From positions 1 through 6,412 of the forward strand of contig JAPHRB010000172.1 of NCBI GenBank assembly GCA_026197015.1: a stretch of 6,412 nt of DNA. Direction: 5' to 3'. This document shows, in pieces, positions 1 through 6,158 of this stretch. Under the pieces are notes generated by a model, which was not told the origin of the DNA, made no database searches, and saw only the letters and a program-made list of their open reading frames with translations. The translations under genes were made by a program, and so were the position numbers. This DNA comes from Gammaproteobacteria bacterium (GTDB lineage Bacteria > Pseudomonadota > Gammaproteobacteria > SZUA-229). Position 1 is the stretch's first letter, and each line of letters opens with the position of its first letter.

Positions 1-642
1 AATAACGCTTTTCCAGCCCATGGGTTTGCGCGCACTGTTATGTGGGAGTTATGCGGAACGGAGCAATTGAAAACGGGGGAGACAAAAATTCGCTTCTGTT
101 TAAATACCGAACATCTAAGCGAGGCGATTCAGCTTATGTGGCCTTATGCAACTTCTGTTGAATATACCATTACTTTGGGGACTTCACTGAATTTGGAGTT
201 GAAAACGACTAATAACAGCGCAGAAGACTTAGTTATTGGTGAGGCCTTTCACACCTATTTTAATATAAATGATATTAGAGCTACTCAGGTAGAGGGTTTA
301 GATTCAAGGCAATACCTGGATAAGCCGGATAATTTTAAACGTAAAAAACAAAACGGTTCTATTGTTATCAATGAAGAAGTGGATCGCGTTTATGTGAAAA
401 CCACAGATGATATTATTATTAATAACAGTTTAAGAAAAATCAAAATAAGTAAACAGGGCAGTCAGTCGAGCATTGTCTGGAATCCCTGGGAAGCAGTGGC
501 AGAGAAAATGGGTGATTTGGGTGAGGATGGGTATTTACAAATGTTATGCGTTGAATCTGCTAATGCAGCGGAAGATGTTATTCATATAAAACCGGGTCAG
601 TCTCATAACTTATGTGTCACATATAGTGTGCAGAATGTTTGA
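1..642 (+). CDS. yeaD: D-hexose-6-phosphate mutarotase (aldose 1-epimerase family), 5' truncated
   Basis: Cytoplasmic enzyme that interconverts the alpha and beta anomers of hexose 6-phosphates such as glucose 6-phosphate. The frame is open from base 1 and gives 213 visible residues before the TGA; E. coli YeaD is about 290 residues, so roughly 80 N-terminal residues lie outside the window. The ATG at base 40 is internal, because the family motif PAHGFAR (visible residues 5-11) precedes it. Conserved family positions seen: His7 in PAHGFAR, His84 in EAFHTYFNI, the EVDRVY segment, VWNPW (159-163) and the probable catalytic Glu185 in LCVES. These match the galactose-mutarotase-like beta-sandwich fold, where a His/Glu pair performs acid-base catalysis; assigning individual residues is inference from the family. 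No clear intrinsic terminator follows. The family is confident; the exact preferred sugar phosphate is not visible from sequence. Confidence 0.88.
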   Translation, partial: NNAFPAHGFARTVMWELCGTEQLKTGETKIRFCLNTEHLSEAIQLMWPYATSVEYTITLGTSLNLELKTTNNSAEDLVIGEAFHTYFNINDIRATQVEGLDSRQYLDKPDNFKRKKQNGSIVINEEVDRVYVKTTDDIIINNSLRKIKISKQGSQSSIVWNPWEAVAEKMGDLGEDGYLQMLCVESANAAEDVIHIKPGQSHNLCVTYSVQNV

Positions 643-868
643 GCTAAAATTTTGATGACTTAGTTTTGGCATGATCTTAAAGCGCTAAAATATTTGTGAA
701 TCTGACTTCTGTGTTTCGCCTTTATGGTGAGTGAGGGCTTAATTTTAAATGTATGTAGCGTCAATATAATCGCTTCATTATGTTATTGGATATTAACTTA
801 ACCACAGGAAACAGGTATTCATGAGTGTGTTATAGAGTAGTTGATACAGACTCTGAAAATAAGAAAAT

Positions 869-882
869 ATGATCCAGGTCAA
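869..882 (+). promoter_or_regulatory. Candidate FNR/ANR-type operator
   Basis: ATGAT-CCAG-GTCAA matches the FNR/ANR consensus TTGAT-N4-ATCAA at 8 of 10 defined positions. GTCAA right half-sites are common in ANR/DNR-type boxes. The dyad centre lies at 875.5. If transcription starts at 917, the centre is at -41.5, the standard position for class II activation by FNR; the TAGTAT at 905-910 would then be the -10. No -35 hexamer is present, as expected of an activator-dependent promoter. Oxygen- or NO-responsive control of the gene at 995 is inference. CRP would need TGTGA/TCACA halves, which fit less well. Confidence 0.5.
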
Positions 883-904
883 TGCATGAGGTGGAGTCTA
901 TTTT

Positions 905-913
905 TAGTATAAT
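905..913 (+). promoter_or_regulatory. Overlapping -10 elements of the Gly/Tyr-rich protein gene
   Basis: TAGTAT (905-910, 4/6 match) and a perfect TATAAT (908-913) overlap. The first predicts a start near 917, the second near 920, giving a 5' leader of about 75-78 bases. The bases 17 upstream of TATAAT (CATGAG) do not resemble TTGACA, so the promoter probably needs an activator such as the adjacent FNR-like box. Confidence 0.5.
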
Positions 914-994
914 AACTGTGATTGTTTTTTATGCATGAAGGGATGTTGTCCCTGAAAAATAATCGCTGACAATGAAAAATCAAGGAATCAGAAT

Positions 995-1369
995 ATGACT
1001 AAAATTCATAAAATTCTTGCAATCATAACAGTAGCCTCAGCAACGCTGTTTATCATGTCTCCTGTTAACGCATTCTGGAGTCCATTTAACTGGGGTAACG
1101 GTAATAACTGGGGTAATGGCCCTGGCTGGGGTGGTTTTCCTGGCGCTTATAATAACCCCTGGGGTGGATACCCCGGATATGGTTATGGCGGTTACCCCGG
1201 AGGTTATGGTGGCTATCCTGGTTATGGTTATGGCGGTTACCCGGTTGGTTATGGCGGTTATCCTGCGTATGGTTATGGCGGCCTTAGTCGATATCCTGGT
1301 TATGGTGCATTTCCAGCATATGGTGCACCCTATGGTGGGCAAGCTCCGATGATTGTGCCGGCGAACTAG
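995..1369 (+). CDS. Secreted Gly/Tyr/Pro-rich repeat protein, sulfur globule protein-like
   Basis: A 124-residue precursor. Residues 1-26 form a Sec signal peptide: K3, H5 and K6, then a hydrophobic core around ILAIITVASATLFIM, with probable cleavage after VNA (26). The mature part, about 98 residues, begins FWSPFNWGNG. It contains 33 Gly, 18 Tyr, 14 Pro and 5 Trp, no Cys, and a single charged residue (Arg99). An Asn/Trp/Gly-rich segment (28-56) precedes GGYPxYGY/GGYPxGY repeats (57-96) and a looser Tyr/Pro tail. This resembles the sulfur globule proteins of purple sulfur bacteria and other sulfur-oxidising gammaproteobacteria, which are exported, Gly/Tyr-rich and coat periplasmic sulfur deposits. 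Low complexity makes homology weak evidence; another structural, envelope or adhesive protein is possible. The start is supported by AAGGA (982-986) eight bases upstream. It sits alone between an FNR-like promoter and a strong terminator, so it is likely a monocistronic gene. Confidence 0.6.
   Translation: MTKIHKILAIITVASATLFIMSPVNAFWSPFNWGNGNNWGNGPGWGGFPGAYNNPWGGYPGYGYGGYPGGYGGYPGYGYGGYPVGYGGYPAYGYGGLSRYPGYGAFPAYGAPYGGQAPMIVPAN
1163..1282 (+). repeat. In-frame 45-bp (15-residue) repeats in the Gly/Tyr-rich protein
   Basis: Two full units, GGYPGYGYGGYPGGY (1163-1207) and GGYPGYGYGGYPVGY (1208-1252), and a partial third, GGYPAYGYGG (1253-1282). Each 15-residue unit joins an 8-residue and a 7-residue half. 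Between the two full units six codons differ silently and only one changes the residue (Gly to Val), so the pattern appears held by selection on the protein and is not a fresh DNA duplication. Confidence 0.85.
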
Positions 1370-1374
1370 TCTCT

Positions 1375-1409
1375 ATGTAACGCAAAAAGCCCGGCTTTTT
1401 GCGTTATAT
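1375..1409. terminator. Bidirectional intrinsic terminator between convergent genes
   Basis: The arms 1375-1390 and 1394-1409 pair over 16 bp with one G-T pair and a 3-base loop. The core is CGCAAAAAGC/GCTTTTTGCG, so each strand has a run of five T just after the GC-rich tip. It begins six bases after the stop of the Gly/Tyr-rich protein gene and ends seven bases from the 3' end of dbpA on the other strand, and can serve both. Confidence 0.8.
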
Positions 1410-1416
1410 ATTATTC

Positions 1417-2790
1417 TTAAAGTTTTCGCACTCTATATTTGCGACCTTTAATCTTTCCTTCAGACAGTATCTGTAAAGCCTGTTTAGTAAACGCCTGTTC
1501 TACTGCAACATAAGATACGATATCAAAAATATCAATTTTTCCGATATGTTTGCCCGCGAGTTGAGCGTTTTTAGTTAAAGCACCGAGAATATCACCCGCA
1601 CGAATTTTGCTTTTTCGACCCGCAGTAATACATAAGGTGTTCATGTCGGGTTTTATCTTAACACCCTGTTTGGGTTTTAATGCTGATATGTTTTCTATGT
1701 TAACCGCAGATTTTTGATAGTCTTCTATCGCATTTACTTTTGGGGCTTCTGAGGCTGTAAACAAACTTAATGCCAGGCCATTTTTTCCGGCACGGCCTGT
1801 TCTGCCAATTCGATGAATGTGTATTTCAGGGTCGGGTGAAATTTCAAAGTTAATAACCGCTTCTAAATCTTTTATATCTAAACCCCGGGCAGCGACATCG
1901 GTGGCAATTAAAATTGAGCTACTTTTGTTAGAAAACTGAACTAGCTTTTGATCACGCTCTTTTTGTTCCAGATCTCCATGTAATGCGACCGCATGAAAAC
2001 CTGATCTCCAGAGTTCTTCAGCCAGATCTTTACATTGCTGTTTTCGATTGCAAAATATAACGGTTGATTGTGGGCTATAGTGCTGGAGCAGTGCGATAAG
2101 GCTATCGGTTCGTTTGTTTCTATCTGTTTCGTAAAATACCTGTTTTATATCTGCATCATCATGAATAGACTCAACTGATATTTCAACAGGATCATTTTGC
2201 ATTGCCTGGCTTATTTTTTTTATTTGCAGCGGGAACGTGGCAGAAAATAACAGGCTTTGTCTTTCTTTTGGTGTTTTATCTATAATGCTATTTATGTCGT
2301 CTGAAAAACCCATATCTAACATTCTGTCAGCTTCATCAAGCACCAACGTTTTTAGGTTTTCAAGTTTCAATGTGCCTTTCTTTAAATGCTTTAAAATTCT
2401 ACCCGGTGTGCCAACAACAATGTGTGGGTGATGCTCAAGTGACGCAAATTGCAGACCGATTGGCGTGCCACCACATAACGTAGAAATTTTTATATTAGAG
2501 ATGGGTCGAGCCAAGCGGCGTAACTCTTTACTTACCTGGTCAGCCAGCTCACGTGTCGGACAAAGAATTAAAGCCTGTGTCAGGTAACTTTTTGAATCAA
2601 GTTTGTGTAATAAACCAATACCAAATGCAGCGGTTTTTCCACTGCCTGTTTTTGCCTGAGCGCGTATGTCTTTTCCCTCTAATACCAGAGGGATACTTTG
2701 CGCTTGTACCGGTGTCATTTCTTTGTAATCTAAAGAATTTAGATTAGTTAAAAATTCATCAGATAAAGGTAGAGTGGAGAAGCTGGCCAT
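1417..2790 (-). CDS. dbpA: ATP-dependent RNA helicase DbpA (DEAD-box)
   Basis: RNA-dependent ATPase/helicase that in E. coli is targeted to hairpin 92 of 23S rRNA and assists late 50S subunit assembly. At 457 residues it equals E. coli DbpA in length. Helicase core: Phe4 and Q motif MTPVQAQSIP (25-34), Walker A AKTGSGKT (46-53), PTRELADQ (78-85), GG (107-108), TPGR (128-131), DEAD (152-155), SAT (183-185), VIFCN (244-248), ATDVAARGLDI (296-306) and HRIGRTGRAG (326-335). Residues from about 383 form the DbpA-type RNA-binding domain, with NTLCITAGRKSKIRAGDILG and a C-terminal GKIKGRKYRVRKL. No core motif is missing. The ATG start gives MASFSTL, matching the E. coli N-terminus; its ribosome site is weak (GGAAC ten bases upstream). 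It is the last gene of the leftward rhlE-ybiT-dbpA group, 153 bases after ybiT. Confidence 0.95.
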   Translation of the reverse strand: MASFSTLPLSDEFLTNLNSLDYKEMTPVQAQSIPLVLEGKDIRAQAKTGSGKTAAFGIGLLHKLDSKSYLTQALILCPTRELADQVSKELRRLARPISNIKISTLCGGTPIGLQFASLEHHPHIVVGTPGRILKHLKKGTLKLENLKTLVLDEADRMLDMGFSDDINSIIDKTPKERQSLLFSATFPLQIKKISQAMQNDPVEISVESIHDDADIKQVFYETDRNKRTDSLIALLQHYSPQSTVIFCNRKQQCKDLAEELWRSGFHAVALHGDLEQKERDQKLVQFSNKSSSILIATDVAARGLDIKDLEAVINFEISPDPEIHIHRIGRTGRAGKNGLALSLFTASEAPKVNAIEDYQKSAVNIENISALKPKQGVKIKPDMNTLCITAGRKSKIRAGDILGALTKNAQLAGKHIGKIDIFDIVSYVAVEQAFTKQALQILSEGKIKGRKYRVRKL

Positions 2791-2848
2791 TGTTGCTCGT
2801 GTTCCATGAAAGATAAGAGAAATTTAAATAAGTGAATAAGCCATTTTC

Positions 2849-2884
2849 AGTTAACACCTGATAAATTATTTTCAGGTGTTAACT
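2849..2884. repeat. Perfect 13-bp inverted repeat upstream of dbpA
   Basis: AGTTAACACCTGA (2849-2861) and TCAGGTGTTAACT (2872-2884) are exact reverse complements separated by a 10-base AT-rich spacer. It lies 58 bases before the dbpA start. On neither strand does a T-run follow, so it does not look like a normal intrinsic terminator. It could be a protein-binding operator or an RNA stem in the ybiT-dbpA intercistronic region or dbpA leader. I found no dbpA promoter good enough to report beside it. Confidence 0.7.
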
Positions 2885-2897
2885 CAGGTTGAGGACT

Positions 2898-2923
2898 GTT
2901 AAAAAACTTGATGAGTTTTTAAC
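2898..2923 (-). terminator. Weak AT-rich terminator candidate after ybiT
   Basis: On the - strand GTTAAAAACT, loop CATCA, then AGTTTTTTAAC pair over about 10 bp with one unpaired base; the 3' arm carries six T. It starts 20 bases after the ybiT stop. The stem is nearly all A-T, so termination would be inefficient and read-through into dbpA is plausible. Confidence 0.35.
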
Positions 2924-2943
2924 ATAAGCCGAGTGTGTTTAAT

Positions 2944-4551
2944 TTAAGCTTGTTTCTTTTTCTTACCCACTTCCTGACTGGCAAGATAGTCTTCATAACT
3001 GCCACGGAAATCAATTATTCCGTTGTCCGTAAGCTCTAGAACACGTGTTGCCAGAGATGAAACAAATTCACGGTCATGACTTACGAAAAATAATGTGCCG
3101 GGATAATTTTCAAGTGCCAGATTAAGTGATTCAATAGACTCCATGTCCATATGGTTAGTTGGTTCGTCTAACAGTAAAATATTGTTACGTTGCAACATTA
3201 ATTTACCAAATAACATGCGACCCTGTTCACCACCTGAAAGAACTTTAACCGACTTGTCGATGTCATCCTGTGAAAATAATAAACGACCTAATGTGCCACG
3301 AATGACCTGTTCATCATCTTTTTCCTGACCCCATTCAGACATCCAGTCAATAAGTGTATTGTCCTTTTCAAAATCGCTTGCGTGATCCTGTGCGTAGTAA
3401 CCTAAGTCTGAATTTTCTGACCATTTTACTGAGCCAGCTGTTGGTTCTATATCTCCGTACAGGCATCTTAAAAGCGTGGTTTTTCCGATGCCATTCGGGC
3501 CGATGATTGCTATACGTTCACCAACTTCTGCCATCATATTAAAATCTTTAAAAACTTCTTTATCAAAAGTTTTACCTAAACCATCAACCTCTAACGCTAA
3601 ACGGTGAAGTTTTTTATCTTCCTGAAATTGAATGAAGGGGTTTTTACGGCTTGATGGTTTAACTTCATCTAATACAATCTTATCAAGCTTTTTAGCGCGA
3701 GATGTTGCCTGTTTAGATTTTGAAGCATTTGCAGAAAAACGACTAACGAAAGCTTTAAGCTCTGCTACTTCGGCCGATTTTTTGGCGTTGCCAGCTAATA
3801 ACTGTTCCTGCACCTGAGTTGCCGCGGTCATGTATTCATCATAGTTGCCCGGGTACAAACGTATCTCACCGTAATCCAGATCAGCCATATGTGTGCAAAC
3901 ACTGTTTAGGAAGTGACGGTCATGAGAAATAATAATCATGGTGCAGTTACGTGAATTTAGAATCGCTTCTAACCAGCGAATCGTGTTGATGTCCAGATGG
4001 TTGGTTGGCTCATCGAGTAACATAATATCGGGTTCAGAAAATAATACCTGTGCCAGAAGTACACGTAGCTTCCAGCCAGCAGCAACGTCAGACATCGGTC
4101 CGTAGTGTTGCTCAACGGGAATGCCGACACCTAATAATAATTCACCGGCACGTGCTTCAGCGGTATATCCATCCATTTCAGCAAATTCAGCTTCCAGGTC
4201 GCCAGCGCGTATACCATCTTTTTCGGTCATTTCCGGGTTAGCGTATATAGCATCTTTTTCGGACTTTACTGCCCATAATGCTTCATGTCCCATTAATACA
4301 GTGTCAATTACTGAGTGCTCTTCATAAGCAAACTGATCCTGTCTTAATTTACCAATGCGCTCGTCCGGGTCTTTTGAAACATTACCGGCGGTTGGTTCAA
4401 GATCACGGCCAAGGATTTTCATAAAGGTTGATTTTCCACAACCATTAGCACCAATTAAACCGTAACGATTTCCATTGGTAAATTTAACCGAAACATTTTC
4501 GAATAATGGCTTGGAGCCAAATTGCATGGTGATATTTGCAGTAGTTAACAA
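2944..4551 (-). CDS. ybiT: ABC-F family ATPase YbiT
   Basis: Soluble tandem-ABC protein with no membrane segment. ABC-F members bind the ribosome, and YbiT belongs to the translation-factor-like group with EttA and Uup; its exact role is less settled. At 535 residues it is close to E. coli YbiT (530). Domain 1: Walker A GANGCGKS (34-41), a degenerate signature region (MSDVAAGWKLR, 153-163, no LSGG, as in E. coli YbiT), Walker B LLDEPTNHLD (178-187), SHDR (209-212). A charged inter-domain linker spans about 240-310. Domain 2: GPNGIGKT (351-358), LSGGEQGR (438-445), LLDEPTNHMD (460-469), SHDRE (491-495). Both catalytic Glu residues (181, 463) are intact; a lysine-rich tail ends the protein. The start codon is TTG, with AGGA nine bases upstream, and it places the N-terminus where E. 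coli YbiT begins. The next ATG is codon 9 and would cut the first beta strand. It lies 88 bases after rhlE. Confidence 0.95.
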   Translation of the reverse strand: MLTTANITMQFGSKPLFENVSVKFTNGNRYGLIGANGCGKSTFMKILGRDLEPTAGNVSKDPDERIGKLRQDQFAYEEHSVIDTVLMGHEALWAVKSEKDAIYANPEMTEKDGIRAGDLEAEFAEMDGYTAEARAGELLLGVGIPVEQHYGPMSDVAAGWKLRVLLAQVLFSEPDIMLLDEPTNHLDINTIRWLEAILNSRNCTMIIISHDRHFLNSVCTHMADLDYGEIRLYPGNYDEYMTAATQVQEQLLAGNAKKSAEVAELKAFVSRFSANASKSKQATSRAKKLDKIVLDEVKPSSRKNPFIQFQEDKKLHRLALEVDGLGKTFDKEVFKDFNMMAEVGERIAIIGPNGIGKTTLLRCLYGDIEPTAGSVKWSENSDLGYYAQDHASDFEKDNTLIDWMSEWGQEKDDEQVIRGTLGRLLFSQDDIDKSVKVLSGGEQGRMLFGKLMLQRNNILLLDEPTNHMDMESIESLNLALENYPGTLFFVSHDREFVSSLATRVLELTDNGIIDFRGSYEDYLASQEVGKKKKQA

Positions 4552-4596
4552 TGTCTTAATTCCTAAAATTTGTATATTTAAATAAATGTTTTCTGT

Positions 4597-4638
4597 TTAA
4601 AGCCGTGAGGTCTAGAAGACCTCTTTACAGGCCTTTAA
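4597..4638 (-). other. Compound stem-loop between rhlE and ybiT
   Basis: Reading the - strand directly after the rhlE stop, TTAAAGGCC (4638-4630) pairs with GGCTTTAA (4604-4597) leaving one bulged G. Inside it GAGGTCT (4623-4617) pairs with AGACCTC (4613-4607) around a three-base loop. No T-run follows, so it fits a partial terminator or an intercistronic mRNA structure (processing or decay barrier) better than a classical terminator. Confidence 0.5.
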
Positions 4639-4639
4639 T

Positions 4640-5914
4640 CTACGCCGCCTGAGGTTTACGGCGTTGTTGATTTCGCTTTTTATTCTGGTTGCCGCCAGGG
4701 TTTTGTTTTTTGCCTGCAGGGCGTCTACCTCTTTGCTGTCCGCCGCGTCCATTTTGTATTGGTTCAGCTTTGATAGAAGGGTCAGGGGTATAACCGTCAA
4801 TAATTACCTGAGGGATTTCAAAATTAATCAAACGTTCAATGTCTTTAAGCAGTTTGAGCTCATCAACACAAACTAATGACATGGCTTCACCTTCATTACC
4901 CGCTCGCCCGGTGCGACCAATGCGGTGTACATAGTCTTCTGCAACATTAGGAAGTTCATAGTTGACTACGTGTGGTAGCTGGTCAATATCTATGCCGCGG
5001 GCGGCAATGTCTGTCGCAACCAGAACGCGTATTTTTCCTCCTTTAAAATCAGCCAGTGCTTTAGTGCGAGCGCTTTGACTTTTATTTCCATGAATAGCCG
5101 CAGAATTTATTCCATCTGTTGTTAGCTGTTCAGCAAGTCGGTTGGCACCGTGTTTAGTTCGATTAAAAACCAGCACCTGTTGCCAGTTGTTTGAACCTAT
5201 TAAAAAAGAAAGTAATTCGCGTTTACGTCCTTTATCAACCGGATGTACGACTTGTGTAACTGTTTCAGTTGCTGCATTGACTCTGGCAACTTCAATTAAT
5301 GTCGGGTTATTAAGCAGGCCATTGGCTAACTTTTTAATGTCATTAGAGAATGTGGCAGAGAAAAGCAGGGTTTGTTTCTTTTTAGGAACTAATGCCAGTA
5401 CTTTACGAATATCGTGGATAAACCCCATGTCTAACATGCGGTCTGCTTCATCAAGTACTAAAATTTCAAGCTGTGAAAGATCAAGTGTTTTCTGGCTTAC
5501 ATGGTCAAGTAAACGACCAGGTGTTGCAACCAGAATATCAATGCCGTTTTTTAGTTTTTTAATTTGTGGGTTGATACTCACGCCACCAAAAATCACAGTT
5601 GATCTAAGAGGCAGGTATTTGCCATACATTTCTACGCTTTCGCCTACCTGGGCCGCTAATTCACGGGTGGGTGTTAATACCAGTGCGCGAATTGCACGGC
5701 CTTTCTGGTTTTTACCAGAAGACATGAGGTTGTGTAGCAACGGTAATGTAAAACCGGCGGTTTTTCCTGTACCTGTTTGCGCGCCACCCATAAGATCTTT
5801 GCCGTCTAAAATAGGCGGAATGGCTTGTTGTTGTATAGGTGAAGGAGTGGTGTAACCTTTTTCGGATACAGCACGGAGTAATTCAGCCCGTAGGCCAAGG
5901 GTTTCAAATGACAT
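4640..5914 (-). CDS. rhlE: ATP-dependent RNA helicase RhlE (DEAD-box)
   Basis: Cytoplasmic DEAD-box RNA helicase; RhlE proteins remodel RNA during ribosome assembly and work with the RNA degradation machinery. 424 residues. Motifs in order: Phe3 and Q motif TPSPIQQQAIP (23-33), Walker A AQTGTGKT (45-52), PTREL (82-86), GG (110-111), TPGR (131-134), DEAD (155-158), SAT (186-188), VLVFNRTK (247-254), ATDIAARGIDI (300-310) and HRIGRTGRAG (330-339). The tail from about 388 is rich in Arg, Gly, Gln and Lys and lacks a folded RNA-binding domain, which separates it from the neighbouring dbpA. The frame stays open for 60 more codons upstream to an ATG at 6094. I reject that start: those residues resemble no helicase, whereas MSFETLGL at 5914 is the standard RhlE N-terminus and has GGAG 11 bases upstream. 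It heads the leftward group of RNA/ribosome genes. Confidence 0.94.
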   Translation of the reverse strand: MSFETLGLRAELLRAVSEKGYTTPSPIQQQAIPPILDGKDLMGGAQTGTGKTAGFTLPLLHNLMSSGKNQKGRAIRALVLTPTRELAAQVGESVEMYGKYLPLRSTVIFGGVSINPQIKKLKNGIDILVATPGRLLDHVSQKTLDLSQLEILVLDEADRMLDMGFIHDIRKVLALVPKKKQTLLFSATFSNDIKKLANGLLNNPTLIEVARVNAATETVTQVVHPVDKGRKRELLSFLIGSNNWQQVLVFNRTKHGANRLAEQLTTDGINSAAIHGNKSQSARTKALADFKGGKIRVLVATDIAARGIDIDQLPHVVNYELPNVAEDYVHRIGRTGRAGNEGEAMSLVCVDELKLLKDIERLINFEIPQVIIDGYTPDPSIKAEPIQNGRGGQQRGRRPAGKKQNPGGNQNKKRNQQRRKPQAA

Positions 5915-6070
5915 ATTTCGATGTTCTCCAGAACACAGATTTTTGGTATCTGCCCATCCATTACAAAACCGGAGGTCTGTTATGGGACGGTCTAGGCGGA
6001 AACAGTTAGTTTGTTTCGAGCTGAGTAAAGCATGAATACAGGCGCAGACCGAGGTGCGCCTTGAAGTTGA
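5915..6070 (-). promoter_or_regulatory. Probable structured 5' leader of rhlE
   Basis: About 155 bases between the presumed transcription start and the rhlE ATG. Stems visible on the transcribed strand: AGGCGCA/TGCGCCT (6061-6055 with 6046-6040, 8-base loop); CAGAT/ATCTG (5952-5948 with 5940-5936); and GTTC-TGGA-GAAC (5934-5923), whose loop overlaps the GGAG ribosome site. The loop bases around 6046-6051 (CGGTCT as transcribed) are also complementary to AGACCG as transcribed at 5993-5988, so alternative pairings are possible. That this leader regulates rhlE is inference. Confidence 0.4.
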
Positions 6071-6076
6071 ACGCGG

Positions 6077-6082
6077 ATTGTA
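6077..6082 (-). promoter_or_regulatory. Candidate -10 of rhlE
   Basis: TACAAT on the - strand (5/6 to TATAAT) predicts a start near 6070. The sequence 16-18 bases upstream is AGCCTT/TAGCCT, which is not a good -35. A second -10-like hexamer, TAGAAT, lies at 6110-6105. The promoter is therefore tentative. Confidence 0.35.
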
Positions 6083-6128
6083 CACGAAAATCAAATATAA
6101 GGCTATTCTAATTTATCTTGTTGTTCTG

Positions 6129-6158
6129 GTGACATGAATATATTTAGCAAGTTATAAA
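6129..6158 (+). promoter_or_regulatory. Candidate sigma70-type promoter of the dsbB-like gene
   Basis: GTGACA (6129-6134, 5/6 to TTGACA), an 18-base spacer and TATAAA (6153-6158, 5/6 to TATAAT). The predicted start near 6165 gives a leader of about 35 bases before the ATG at 6200. Confidence 0.5.

Larger units (their letters stand above)
643..994. other. 352-base gene-free region, upstream of the Gly/Tyr-rich protein gene
   Basis: AT-rich and without any coding frame I can defend. It holds the FNR-like box and -10 elements listed separately. A TATAAT lies at 765-770 without a convincing -35. A good-looking Shine-Dalgarno (AGGA at 806-809) precedes an ATG at 821 that opens only a four-codon frame (MSVL, stop at 833-835). 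A small hairpin (AGGGA/TCCCT, 939-953, 5-base loop) sits in the presumed 5' leader 41 bases before the start at 995. No strong terminator for the upstream mutarotase gene is visible; only an AAAATTTT palindrome (646-653) follows its stop. Confidence 0.6.

Noticed and set aside
153..185. Degenerate LSGG in the first ABC domain of YbiT, read as a damaged gene (residues of the protein, not bases)
   Set aside because: E. coli YbiT has the same MSxVAxGWKLR form; both Walker motifs and catalytic Glu residues are intact.
882..938. Direct repeat ATGCATGA at 882-889 and 931-938 flanking the promoter
   Set aside because: Two 8-base copies in a 350-base region are expected by chance and the spacing gives no further support.
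1037..1342. Antisense ORF of 101 codons opposite the Gly/Tyr-rich gene
   Set aside because: Its Thr/Ile repetition is a mirror of the GGT/TAT repeats on the other strand; it has no ribosome site or signal peptide.
1116..1352. Overlapping + strand ORF of 78 codons
   Set aside because: Shifted-frame shadow of the same repeats, without an independent start signal.
5142..5855. 237-codon + strand ORF opposite rhlE
   Set aside because: Lies wholly within the conserved helicase core on the other strand and resembles no family I know.
5915..6094. 60-codon N-terminal extension of rhlE from an ATG at 6094
   Set aside because: The residues do not resemble a helicase N-terminus, MSFETLGL is the family start with its own ribosome site, and the -10 candidate at 6077-6082 would lie inside the extension.
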